Assembly: GCA_049694275.1 (NCBI GenBank)
Contig: JBAVQS010000200.1
Coordinates: 1-20,700 of the forward strand
Length of the DNA stretch: 20,700 nt
Origin: JBAVQS01 sp049694275
GTDB taxonomy: Bacteria; Chloroflexota; Anaerolineae; UBA4142; SHND01
Direction of reading: 5' to 3'
Position numbers and translations under genes: made by a program. Positions 8,056 through 15,366 of the stretch are shown one piece after another. The notes under the pieces were generated by a model that saw only the letters and a program-made list of their open reading frames with translations, did not search any database and was not told where the DNA came from. The first letter of the stretch is position 1. The number at the start of each line of letters is the position of its first letter.

Positions 8056-8079
8056 GTGCTTTCCAAAGGGGATATTTGC

Positions 8080-8108
8080 TTTACAAAAGCGGGCGGGCGG
8101 AGTACAAT
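8080..8108 (+). promoter_or_regulatory. sigma-70-type promoter for rel
   Basis: TTTACA at 8080-8085 and TACAAT at 8103-8108 are 17 bases apart, each with one mismatch to consensus. Transcription should begin near 8115, about 16 bases before the rel ATG. A GAGGG at 8111-8115 is therefore at the very start of, or outside, the transcript. Confidence 0.75.
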
Positions 8109-8130
8109 GCGAGGGTAATCGGTTGCGACT

Positions 8131-10287
8131 ATGACGGAAATCGAGCTGCTCGTCGAACTGTTCAAAGCGTACAGCCCGGAGACGGATCCCTCGCGCATCG
8201 TCCAGGCGTATGACCTCGCGCGCATCGCGCACGCCAACCAGACCCGCGCGACGGGCGACCCATACCTCATCCACTGCGTTCAAACCGCCAAAATCCTCAC
8301 CGACATGTACATGGACGAGCCATCTATTGTCGCGGGGCTGTTGCACGATGTGCCCGAAGATACGACGACGACGATCGAGGCCATCCGCGAACAGTTCGGC
8401 GCCGAAGTCGCCACCCTGGTGGACGGGGTGACGAAATTGTCACAACTGCGGCTGGGGATGGAACAGGCCGAAGCCGAGTCCATGCGGAAAATGTTCCTGG
8501 CGATGGCCGATGATATCCGGGTGGTCCTGATCAAGCTGGCGGACCGCCTGCACAACATGCGGACGCTCTATGGGCTCAAGCCCGAAAAACAGATCAAGAT
8601 CGCCCGCGAAACCCTCGATATTTTTGCGCCCCTCGCCAATCGCCTCGGCATTTACCACATTCGCCGCGAGCTCGAAGATCTCTCGCTCAAATACCTGGAG
8701 CCCGCTGCCTATACCGAAATCGAACAACTCCTGGCCGACGATCGCGACGACACGCACTCGTATATCAGCCAGGCTATCAGCATGCTCCGCGATCGCCTAT
8801 CGCTGGACGGTCTCCAGGCCGATATTAGCGGCCGGCCCAAGCACATTTACAGCATCTATAAAAAGATGCGCGCCAAGGACCGCGACTTTTCGCATATTTA
8901 CGATATTCGCGCCGTCCGCGTCATTGTCGAATCGCTCAAGGATTGTTACCTGGTGCTCGGCACCGTGCATTCTCTCTGGACTCCCATCCCGGGCGAATTC
9001 GACGATTACATCGCCAAGCCCAAAGAGAATCTCTATCGCTCCCTCCACACGGCCGTCATCGGCCCCGGCGGCAAACCGCTCGAGGTGCAGATCCGGACCC
9101 GGGAGATGCACCAGATCGCCGAATATGGCATCGCGGCGCACTGGCGCTACAAAGAACCGGGCGGCCGGCGCGACCCGAATCTCGAAGACAAGATCAACTG
9201 GATGCGCCAGTTGATGGAGTGGCGCAGCGAGATTGCCGACGCCCGCGTCTTTGTCGATTCGCTCAAGACCGATCTGTTCAAAGACCAGGTCTATGTCTTT
9301 ACGCCCAAGGGGCAGATCATCGAGCTCGCCGCGGGCGCGACCCCCATTGATTTCGCGTATCACGTTCACACCGAGATCGGCCATCGCTGCCGCGGCGCCA
9401 AGGTCAACGGCAAGATCGTCTCGCTCGATTACCATATCAAGACCGGCGACCGCGTCGAAATTCTGACCACCAAACGCGGCGGCCCTTCGCGCGACTGGTT
9501 GAATCCCGGGCTCGGCCTCGTGCAGACGGCGCGCGCCCGCGAAAAAATTCGGCAGTGGTATAAAAAACAAGAGCGCGAAGCGGCTATCGCCGAAGGGCGC
9601 GAGCTGCTGGACAAGGAACTGCGGCGGCTTGGCTTGGTCCAAAAGAACCTCGAAGAGGTCGCCAAACTGTTCAACCTGAAAACGGTCGACGACCTGTGCG
9701 AGGCCATCGGGCACGCGGACATGAGCATCCAATCGATCGGGGTCAAACTGCTTGAAGCGGAACAGGCCAAAGCCCCGCCCCCGCTCGCGCCGCCCCCCGC
9801 GGAAACGGATGGCAAGCAGCGGCCCCGGCCCGCCACCGATATCGGCATGGAGATCGGCGGCGTCGGGAATCTCCTGACGCGGCTCGCGCAATGTTGTAAT
9901 CCGTTGCCCGGCGACCAGATCGTCGGCTTTATCACGCGCGGCCGCGGCATTACCATCCACCGCAAAGACTGCAAGCAGGTGCTCGACATGAACGGCGAGC
10001 ACGAGCGGGTGCTGGCATTGAAATGGGGCCGCCGCGACCGCGACCAGACCTACCCCGTCCAGATTCAGGTGCGCGTGTTTGACCGCGCCGGCCTGATGCA
10101 CGAAATTTCGGGCATCGTCTCCGACGAAGGGGTGAACATGAGCTCTGTTGCCGCGTACTCGACGCGCGACAAGATCGTCATCATCCGCGCCACGCTCGAA
10201 ATCACGAGCGCCGATCAGTTGACGCGCATCCTCAACAAAATCGACCGCCTGCCCAACGTCATCGAGGCGCGGCGAATGACCGGGTAA
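8131..10287 (+). CDS. rel: Rel: bifunctional-type (p)ppGpp synthetase/hydrolase
   Basis: This stringent-response enzyme makes (p)ppGpp from ATP and GTP/GDP on starved ribosomes and can degrade it. The 718-residue protein has the full long-RSH layout. The HD hydrolase domain carries His48, the HDVPED motif (72-77) and the LADRLHNMRT block (136-145). The synthetase domain (about 235-345) includes YSIYKKM, ENLYRSLHT and EVQIRT. A TGS domain spans about 384-447, a proline-rich linker 546-566, a Cys-containing region has CCNPLPGD (588-595) and HRKDC (610-614), and an ACT domain begins near 643. The catalytic charge motif is EFDD (289-292), the type usual in monofunctional RelA, although the hydrolase site looks intact. 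ATG 8131 is used; no good Shine-Dalgarno is visible. It appears to be transcribed alone from its own promoter. Confidence 0.95.
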   Translation: MTEIELLVELFKAYSPETDPSRIVQAYDLARIAHANQTRATGDPYLIHCVQTAKILTDMYMDEPSIVAGLLHDVPEDTTTTIEAIREQFGAEVATLVDGVTKLSQLRLGMEQAEAESMRKMFLAMADDIRVVLIKLADRLHNMRTLYGLKPEKQIKIARETLDIFAPLANRLGIYHIRRELEDLSLKYLEPAAYTEIEQLLADDRDDTHSYISQAISMLRDRLSLDGLQADISGRPKHIYSIYKKMRAKDRDFSHIYDIRAVRVIVESLKDCYLVLGTVHSLWTPIPGEFDDYIAKPKENLYRSLHTAVIGPGGKPLEVQIRTREMHQIAEYGIAAHWRYKEPGGRRDPNLEDKINWMRQLMEWRSEIADARVFVDSLKTDLFKDQVYVFTPKGQIIELAAGATPIDFAYHVHTEIGHRCRGAKVNGKIVSLDYHIKTGDRVEILTTKRGGPSRDWLNPGLGLVQTARAREKIRQWYKKQEREAAIAEGRELLDKELRRLGLVQKNLEEVAKLFNLKTVDDLCEAIGHADMSIQSIGVKLLEAEQAKAPPPLAPPPAETDGKQRPRPATDIGMEIGGVGNLLTRLAQCCNPLPGDQIVGFITRGRGITIHRKDCKQVLDMNGEHERVLALKWGRRDRDQTYPVQIQVRVFDRAGLMHEISGIVSDEGVNMSSVAAYSTRDKIVIIRATLEITSADQLTRILNKIDRLPNVIEARRMTG

Positions 10288-10318
10288 AACCTGAACGCGA
10301 ACCCGCGGACCGGACGAG

Positions 10319-10340
10319 ATTTCTCCTGCCGTCGAGAAAT
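10319..10340 (+). repeat. small inverted repeat downstream of rel
   Basis: ATTTCTC (10319-10325) and GAGAAAT (10334-10340) form a perfect seven-base stem with an eight-base loop, 31 bases after the rel stop. No T tract follows, so terminator function is uncertain. Confidence 0.4.
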
Positions 10341-10383
10341 GACATACGATTGCATGATCGACTGAGGATTGGAGGAATATCCA

Positions 10384-11217
10384 ATGTCAGACGAGACTTT
10401 GCCCAATGACTTGCTGGGCGCAACGGCTCACTGGACCGCTGCCGTACGTGCGCTCGAGAGCGCCCGCGCGGATCATCTATTCCTGGACCCCTATGCCGCG
10501 GCTTTGTCCGGCGAGGAGGGCGCCGCCTGGATGGCGCAGCGGGCTGCCGCAAGCGTTTTGCCGATGGTCGTGCGCACCCGTTTTTTTGATGACTGGTTGC
10601 AGCATATTGCGCAACAGGAGGGCATTCGCCAGATCGTACTGCTGGCCGCCGGCCTGGATACGCGCGCCTTTCGGCTGGACTGGCCTGCCGAAACATGCAT
10701 CACCGAACTCGATCAACTTGCCGTTTTAGAATCCAAAGAACAGGCGCTCCGTTCCGCCGGCGCACAGCCAACCTGTGCGCGGCAGACCATCGCGGCGAAT
10801 CTGGGCGTCGACTGGCAGGAACGGTTGCTTGCATCCGGATTCGATTCGCAGAAACCTTCCGGCTGGCTGCTGGAAGGTTTTCTATTTTATCTCTCGAACG
10901 AAAGCCTCGCGCGCATCCTCGACGCGGCCACACGTCTGGCCGCGCCGGGAAGCATGTTGGGCTTTGATATTGTCAACAGCGCCACATTCACCTCGCCCCT
11001 CACCAAACCCTGGATTGAAATGCAAGCCCGATCCGGCGCGCCCTGGCTGGGCATGATGGATGATCCCGTCGAATTCCTGGCCCCGCGGGATTGGCAAGCA
11101 GTCCTGACCCAACCTGGGGAACCGGAAGCGAACTATGGCCGCTGGCCGTATCCGGTTATTCCCAATGCGCGGCGTGACATGCCCCATCATTGGCTAGTGA
11201 CGGCCGTAAAACGGTGA
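10384..11217 (+). CDS. Class I SAM-dependent methyltransferase, leucine carboxyl methyltransferase (LCM/PPM) family
   Basis: The 277-residue product belongs to the COG3315-type methyltransferases, recognised by the N-terminal TAHWTAAVRALESARADHLFLDPYA (14-38), VRTRFFDD (63-70) and the SAM-binding motif LLAAGLDTRAFRLDWP (86-101). An acidic ITELDQ follows, where the ribose hydroxyls usually bind. In Actinobacteria this family includes O-methyltransferases of secondary metabolism; the substrate here is unknown. ATG 10384 is chosen because GGAGG at 10371-10375 is well placed; TTG 10369 is in frame but lies upstream of the ribosome binding site. The SHMT-like gene begins 36 bases downstream, so the two may form a small operon acting on one substrate. 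That pairing is inference only. Confidence 0.85.
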   Translation: MSDETLPNDLLGATAHWTAAVRALESARADHLFLDPYAAALSGEEGAAWMAQRAAASVLPMVVRTRFFDDWLQHIAQQEGIRQIVLLAAGLDTRAFRLDWPAETCITELDQLAVLESKEQALRSAGAQPTCARQTIAANLGVDWQERLLASGFDSQKPSGWLLEGFLFYLSNESLARILDAATRLAAPGSMLGFDIVNSATFTSPLTKPWIEMQARSGAPWLGMMDDPVEFLAPRDWQAVLTQPGEPEANYGRWPYPVIPNARRDMPHHWLVTAVKR

Positions 11218-11253
11218 ACCGTTGAGACAAACCCCAAGCGAGAAAAGCTAGCG

Positions 11254-12597
11254 ATGGCCGAAAACCAATTCGAAGTACACGACCCAGAGACGCTCGCGCA
11301 GGCGCGGGCCGTTTTGCAAGCCTGCCGCTCGGCCGCAGAGATGCAGCAAGCGGTGGTGAATGCTGTCAAGCGCAATGAGGAATGGCGCGGCCGGCAGTGC
11401 CTCAACCTGCTGGCGCCGGAGGCCCCGACCAGCCCGACCGTCCGCGCGCTCCTGGCCTCCGAGGTGGGCAGCCGCGCGGCAGAAGGGCATGTCGGCAAGG
11501 TCAACCGCTGGTTTGCCGGGACGCAGTACATCGACGAGATCGAGGCGCTGTGCATCGAGCTGCTCAAAAAGGTCTTGCACGCCAACTATGCCGACCACCG
11601 GCTGGTCGCGAGTATGATTGGAAACCTGGCCGTTTACACGGCGCTCGCCGAGCCAGGCGATATCATCATGAGCATCCCACAACCGGTCGGGGGCCATTCC
11701 AGCAATCGCGCCGACGGCCCCGCGGGAGTGCGGGGATGCAAGATCATCGACGTGCCGTTCGATCCGGTTGAACTGGAAGTGGACCTTGACCTGTTCTGCA
11801 AAACAGCCCGGCTCATCCGCCCCAAACTGGTCGCGCTGGGCGTCTCGATGGCGCTCTTTCCCTTCCCCGTGCGCGAAATGAGCCAGGTGCTCGCCGAGTG
11901 GGGGGGCCACCTCTTTTTCGACGGCGCGCACCAGATCGGGTTGATTGCTGGCGGGCAATATCAAGACCCACTCGGAGAAGGCGCCGCCGTGCTGACCGGA
12001 TCGGCCGGCAAAACGTTTAGCGGGCCACAGAGCGGCATTATCGCATGGAACGATCCTGCGTTGACCGAGCGAATCACGCACGCCATCTTTCCGGTGCTGG
12101 CTGCGACTCACCAGGTGAATCGCGTCGCCGCGCTCGCCGCCGCCGCCGCCGAGATGCTCGAATTCGGCCCGGCATACATGGCGCAAATCGTCCGCAACGC
12201 GCGGGCACTTGGGGCGGCGCTGCAGAAACGGGGCATTCCGGTGCTGGGCGCACACAAGGGCTTTACCGCAACGCACCAAGTGATCGCCGATGTGCGCTCT
12301 TTTGGCAGCGGGTTACAGGTCGCCCATCAATTGGCCCGCGCAAATATCATCGCCAACAAGAATCTAATTCCCGGCGACCGCCCCGAAGACTGGGACCGGC
12401 CGAGCGGGTTGCGGATGGGGACAATCGAAGTGACTCGTTTGGGGATGAAGGAAGAGCAGATGGAGACCATCGCGAATTTCATCGCGCGGATTCTGGTGGA
12501 CAAGGCAAACCCGCAGGATGTCGTGGAAGATGTCGTCGATTTCCGCACACCCTACCAGACCCTCTATTACTGCTTCGACAACGGCTTGCCTGGCTAA
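11254..12597 (+). CDS. Divergent SHMT-like PLP-dependent enzyme
   Basis: This 447-residue protein has the fold-type-I architecture of serine hydroxymethyltransferase. It shows AAEGHVGKVNRWFAGTQYIDEIE (75-97), FDGAHQIGLIAGG (222-234) with Asp223 and His226, the PLP-lysine motif TGSAGKTFSGPQSG with Lys253, and GLRMGT (385-390) with Arg387 for the carboxylate. It differs from classical GlyA at several places. The Tyr of KYAEG (Tyr55 in E. coli) is Ala75, RYYGG is RWFAG (Tyr65 becomes Phe87), and SEN becomes PEA at 55-57. Those tyrosines matter for folate-dependent chemistry, so another aldol, transaldol or alpha-substituted amino-acid reaction is plausible. ATG 11254 lacks a strong ribosome binding site. 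It follows the LCM methyltransferase and faces the FIST gene. The fold call is firm; the substrate is unknown. Confidence 0.8.
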   Translation: MAENQFEVHDPETLAQARAVLQACRSAAEMQQAVVNAVKRNEEWRGRQCLNLLAPEAPTSPTVRALLASEVGSRAAEGHVGKVNRWFAGTQYIDEIEALCIELLKKVLHANYADHRLVASMIGNLAVYTALAEPGDIIMSIPQPVGGHSSNRADGPAGVRGCKIIDVPFDPVELEVDLDLFCKTARLIRPKLVALGVSMALFPFPVREMSQVLAEWGGHLFFDGAHQIGLIAGGQYQDPLGEGAAVLTGSAGKTFSGPQSGIIAWNDPALTERITHAIFPVLAATHQVNRVAALAAAAAEMLEFGPAYMAQIVRNARALGAALQKRGIPVLGAHKGFTATHQVIADVRSFGSGLQVAHQLARANIIANKNLIPGDRPEDWDRPSGLRMGTIEVTRLGMKEEQMETIANFIARILVDKANPQDVVEDVVDFRTPYQTLYYCFDNGLPG

Positions 12598-12612
12598 CGC
12601 GAATTCCTCTTG

Positions 12613-12651
12613 GACCGACCCTACGGGCGGTCATCTCGCGTCGCGCGGGAT
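12613..12651. terminator. two adjacent GC-rich hairpins between convergent genes
   Basis: The first (12613-12632) pairs GACCG-CCC with GGG-CGGTC around a bulged A and a TAC loop. The second (12633-12651) pairs ATC-CGCG with CGCG-GAT. They lie between the stop of the SHMT-like gene and the stop of the FIST gene (12686), where a bidirectional terminator is expected. There is no T tract on either side, so the call rests on structure and position. Confidence 0.4.
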
Positions 12652-12685
12652 GGCAGAACGCGCGTGGGGTCGATTGTTTTCCGCG

Positions 12686-13861
12686 CTAACCCCTTGGCCT
12701 GAACAGCGCCGCACACGCCGTATGCCCGTGCAGCAGGTTCCGGCCGCCGATCGGGCCGATCTCGCCGGTGCAGAAAAAACCGGCCGCGGGCACATTCCCC
12801 AGAACCTTTTGGATGACCGCGATGTCGCCGTTCGGGTGGTCATAGAGGTGCGTGCCGCGCCCGTTGCAGGAAAAGAGGAGCGCGCCCTGCGGCGGCGCGT
12901 CGAAAATCTGCGGCATCAACACCATCTCTAAATCTTCGGTCGCCGTCTCCTGGTCTCGCACATGGAATTGGATGAGCTCGCCCTCGCGAATCTCGTCGCC
13001 GACCGACATTGCGCCGCTCCGGGGGTCTACTCCCAGAATGCCCCGTACCACAAAATCCCCACGCCCCAGAACCTGTTTTTTGCTGTCGATGGCGCGCCCG
13101 ACATAGATGCCGTTTGATTCGAGCAGGTCGCGGTCCTTTTCGGAAATATCATCCGCCATGTTCTGCAACTGCTCCAACGCCGGCGCGTCCTCCAGGCTGA
13201 GCAGAATATTCCGCTCGGCCTCAGTTACCCGATAGGGACGCCCGACCGGCCGGCATCCCTGCGAGACGAGCACGTCCGCCTCAAAGGCGCCGCTCAGCAC
13301 GACGCCCGCGGCCCCGCGGCCGAGGACCTGGTCGTTGAGGATGAGCGCGTTCACGCCCGGCCGGGTCGCCCCGCTTGCCATTCCGCCGACCAGCGGCACG
13401 GCGGGATAACACTCGTTAAAGGCATCCAGCACCTGCTCGATCGGCGAGGAAAAGGGATCGGCCAGCAGCAGAATGAGCCGCGGGTCGGCCGGCGCGCCGA
13501 CCCGCGCATGCAGTTCCTCCGCGCCGCTCAATGTGTTTTTCCATTCAAATTGACCGATGGCAAATGGGGCCAGCTCGACCCCCGGCAAATACCCGGCCAG
13601 CAAAGTCATCGCGGAGAGGTTCTCGATTTCAGACTCGCGACCGATGACCGCTTCACAGGTGACGCCGAGGAGCACACGCGGGGAGAGTCTGGTACGCAGG
13701 TGGTCGCGGACCGTCGAGACGCGGCGACCGAAATGCGGCGAGATAAAGACCAGGGCGAGATCAATCGCCCGGTCGCCGAGTTGCCGGCGAACCTGCGCCG
13801 TGAGGTCGGCGAGCGCCGCGTCGGGCTCGAGCTCCTGCGTCGTCGCCGAAGCAAACAGCAT
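12686..13861 (-). CDS. FIST N- and C-domain signal-sensing protein
   Basis: FIST domains are predicted intracellular ligand sensors, thought to bind small molecules such as amino acids, and often accompany chemotaxis or two-component output modules. The 391-residue product contains FIST-N (to about residue 210, with VLLGVTCEAVIG and VPLVGGMASGA) and FIST-C. FIST-C ends with the hallmark block LFSCNGRGTHLYDHPNGD, then GFFCTGEIGPIGG and HGHTA. No kinase, HAMP or transmembrane region is attached, so it would act as a soluble stand-alone protein. ATG 13861 is chosen because the family N-terminus (LFASATT) starts there; TTG 13873 would add four residues. It is the last gene of a minus-strand string after the DUF2283 gene, whose stop lies 13 bases upstream. 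It converges with the SHMT-like gene. Confidence 0.85.
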   Translation of the reverse strand: MLFASATTQELEPDAALADLTAQVRRQLGDRAIDLALVFISPHFGRRVSTVRDHLRTRLSPRVLLGVTCEAVIGRESEIENLSAMTLLAGYLPGVELAPFAIGQFEWKNTLSGAEELHARVGAPADPRLILLLADPFSSPIEQVLDAFNECYPAVPLVGGMASGATRPGVNALILNDQVLGRGAAGVVLSGAFEADVLVSQGCRPVGRPYRVTEAERNILLSLEDAPALEQLQNMADDISEKDRDLLESNGIYVGRAIDSKKQVLGRGDFVVRGILGVDPRSGAMSVGDEIREGELIQFHVRDQETATEDLEMVLMPQIFDAPPQGALLFSCNGRGTHLYDHPNGDIAVIQKVLGNVPAAGFFCTGEIGPIGGRNLLHGHTACAALFRPRG

Positions 13862-13874
13862 CCTGTTATCCAAC

Positions 13875-14087
13875 TCAACCTGTTATCGCTTCAAATGCCA
13901 CCCGGATTTGCTCAGATGCCGGGACCGTAAAATTCAGCTTTTCAAAACCTATGACATGCCCCCCCTTGTCCTTCATCAGCACAACTTCGTCACCAGTCTC
14001 CTCGGCAACATACTCATCTTTTGGATCGCCGAACCATACAGTCAGAGTATTGCCGGTCCGGTCATAAAAAACTTTTATCTGCTCCAT
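13875..14087 (-). CDS. DUF2283 protein, antitoxin-like
   Basis: This 70-residue protein matches DUF2283: VFYDRTGNTLTVWFGDP near the N-terminus, a DEVVLMKDKGGHVIGFEKLNF core (33-53), and a short tail. DUF2283 genes commonly sit beside small nuclease-like or hypothetical genes in toxin-antitoxin-like pairs, and that is the arrangement here. Its ATG (14087) overlaps the end of the upstream 105-residue gene by 13 bases, implying coupled translation. The stop is 13 bases before the ATG of the FIST gene. Its base composition is visibly less GC-rich than the flanking genes, which suggests transfer together with its neighbour. Antitoxin function is inferred from pairing and family habit, not proven by sequence. 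Confidence 0.8.
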   Translation of the reverse strand: MEQIKVFYDRTGNTLTVWFGDPKDEYVAEETGDEVVLMKDKGGHVIGFEKLNFTVPASEQIRVAFEAITG

Positions 14088-14392
14088 ACTCGATCGCCTT
14101 CTTTAATCGCATCAGTTGGATAAGTGGTAATCAGGAAACCTTCGCCATTGAGACGGCGCGCCACTGCACATATCCATCGTCCGGGGCGTTCCTCTCTGTA
14201 AAAAAGATATACCGCAGGGTCCCTGCGGCTCTTGCGTATCTCATCGGGTTCTTGCAGAACACGCACTACCTCCGCGTCGCGCCCATGCATTATAGGATGC
14301 TTGATTGTTACAATCAACTCCCAGTATTCTTCAGTTACACGGATATCAAACCCGAGTGGCGTTGTTGCTACGAAAAGCACGGGTGTTGACAT
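14075..14392 (-). CDS. Small RelE/Barnase-like (PBECR/DUF4258-type) candidate toxin
   Basis: The 105-residue protein contains a pattern I associate with small RNase-fold proteins. It has IKHPIMHGRDAEVVRVLQEP (30-49), DEIRKSRRDPAVYLFYRE with conserved Arg and Tyr, CAVARRLNGEGFLITTYPTD, and a C-terminal IKEGDRVW. Proteins of this type resemble the phage-Barnase-EndoU-Colicin-RelE-like nuclease group, with a His near the start and a TxYPTD strand near the end. I am not certain of the exact family. It is encoded four bases after the methyltransferase stop and overlaps the DUF2283 gene by 13 bases, the classic layout of a toxin-antitoxin pair with the toxin first. It is less GC-rich than its neighbours. 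A house-keeping RNA-binding role cannot be excluded. Confidence 0.6.
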   Translation of the reverse strand: MSTPVLFVATTPLGFDIRVTEEYWELIVTIKHPIMHGRDAEVVRVLQEPDEIRKSRRDPAVYLFYREERPGRWICAVARRLNGEGFLITTYPTDAIKEGDRVWSR

Positions 14393-14395
14393 TCT

Positions 14396-15295
14396 CTAAT
14401 ACTCCCGTACGGTTTTGAAATCATAAATCCCATCCGCCCTGGGATACCGCGCCTGGCAGCTCTGGCAGGCGAGTCCCTCCGCCTGCTCGGCGATTTCCGT
14501 CGAGCTGCAGCGGGGGCAGCGCCAGAGCGCCGCGTTCACCTCCGGCGCGCCGCGCTTGGTCGCCTCCGTTTTCAAAAAGAGGCTGGGCGTAATCTGCAGG
14601 CGCGCCGTCGGGTGCTGGAGCAGGCCGTCGAGCGACGCGAGGAACGGCGCGGGGACAAGGCGTTTCAATGCGCCGATGCGAAAAGTCGAGACGGCGCGCG
14701 TATCGTGCACCTGGAACCCCGCCCCGGCCAGTTTCTGATTGATGTAATCCGGATGATAGTCGTAATTGAGCGCGACGAATTCGTAGGGGTCGAGCGAAAA
14801 GGGCGAGGCCTTGCCCGCGCGGTGACCCCGGTAATATTCGATGAGCGCCTTGAGATGCCGCTTGTTGGCATAGTCGGTGACGTACGTCCCTTGCGGTCGG
14901 ACGATGCGCGCGACCTCGCCAAAGGCGCGTGGAATGTCCACGACATGATGCAGCACGCGCACCGTCACCGCAGTATCGACCGCGCTGTCCGCCAGCGGGA
15001 GCTGATAGAGGTCGGCGGCGACATAGATGAAACGCGGATCACGGCCGATGCGCTCGCGGCCCTCGCGGAGCAGGGAGCGGGAATAATCGAGCAGGATGAC
15101 CTGGTCATAACCGCGATAGAGGTCGGCGAGGCGGCCAAACCCCGCGCCGATCTCGATCAGGCGCCGGCCGCGCGGGGGGAGGAGATGGCGAAGCGCGATA
15201 CGCTCGGCGCGGTCCTCGTACTCGCGCCCCGGCCAAAAGGCCGTGCGCCAGGGAGAGCCTTCGTAATCGCAAATCGGGACGTCGGGTTTGCCCAT
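14396..15295 (-). CDS. Class I SAM-dependent methyltransferase with C-terminal Trm112-like zinc ribbon
   Basis: The 299-residue protein carries the SAM-binding motif LIEIGAGFGRLADLY (46-60), an acidic LLDYSRS after the second strand, VAADLYQLPLADSAVDTAV (motif II/III region) and LHHVVDIPRAFGEVARIVRPQG (motif IV). It is a typical Methyltransf_11-type enzyme. The last 40 residues add a zinc ribbon with Cys260, Cys263, Cys277 and Cys280 and the ending YPRADGIYDF, resembling Trm112, which activates methyltransferases. Here both parts are in one chain. The substrate is unknown. ATG 15295 has no clear Shine-Dalgarno (upstream TAGTCCT). It begins the minus-strand string methyltransferase, toxin-like, DUF2283, FIST. 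Upstream lies a 164-base gap with repeats and a parS-like site. Confidence 0.8.
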   Translation of the reverse strand: MGKPDVPICDYEGSPWRTAFWPGREYEDRAERIALRHLLPPRGRRLIEIGAGFGRLADLYRGYDQVILLDYSRSLLREGRERIGRDPRFIYVAADLYQLPLADSAVDTAVTVRVLHHVVDIPRAFGEVARIVRPQGTYVTDYANKRHLKALIEYYRGHRAGKASPFSLDPYEFVALNYDYHPDYINQKLAGAGFQVHDTRAVSTFRIGALKRLVPAPFLASLDGLLQHPTARLQITPSLFLKTEATKRGAPEVNAALWRCPRCSSTEIAEQAEGLACQSCQARYPRADGIYDFKTVREY

Positions 15296-15299
15296 AGGA

Positions 15300-15343
15300 C
15301 TAGAACATTTATTCAGTGATTAGCACAATTGTTCCTAGAACAT
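15300..15343. repeat. CTAGAACAT direct repeats and GTTC-CTA-GAAC palindrome upstream of the methyltransferase
   Basis: CTAGAACAT occurs exactly at 15300-15308 and 15335-15343. The second copy is part of an inverted repeat GTTC-N3-GAAC (15331-15341). Both lie within 50 bases upstream of the methyltransferase start, in operator position, and could bind a dimeric regulator. No convincing -35/-10 pair could be placed, so the regulatory role is inferred from position only. Confidence 0.4.
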
Positions 15344-15350
15344 CTGTCGC

Positions 15351-15366
15351 AGTGCCACGTGAAACA
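15351..15366. other. parS-like ParB-binding site
   Basis: AGTGCCACGTGAAACA matches the widely conserved parS sequence TGTTTCACGTGAAACA at 13 of 16 positions. It includes the complete right half-site and the central CACGTG as an uninterrupted 11-base match. It is intergenic and lies about 2.4 kb from the end of parB. The left half-site is degenerate, so binding may be weak. Confidence 0.5.

Noticed and set aside
8797..10101. Long minus-strand open frame of 434 codons opposite rel
   Set aside because: It is antisense to conserved rel domains, with no motifs or ribosome binding site.
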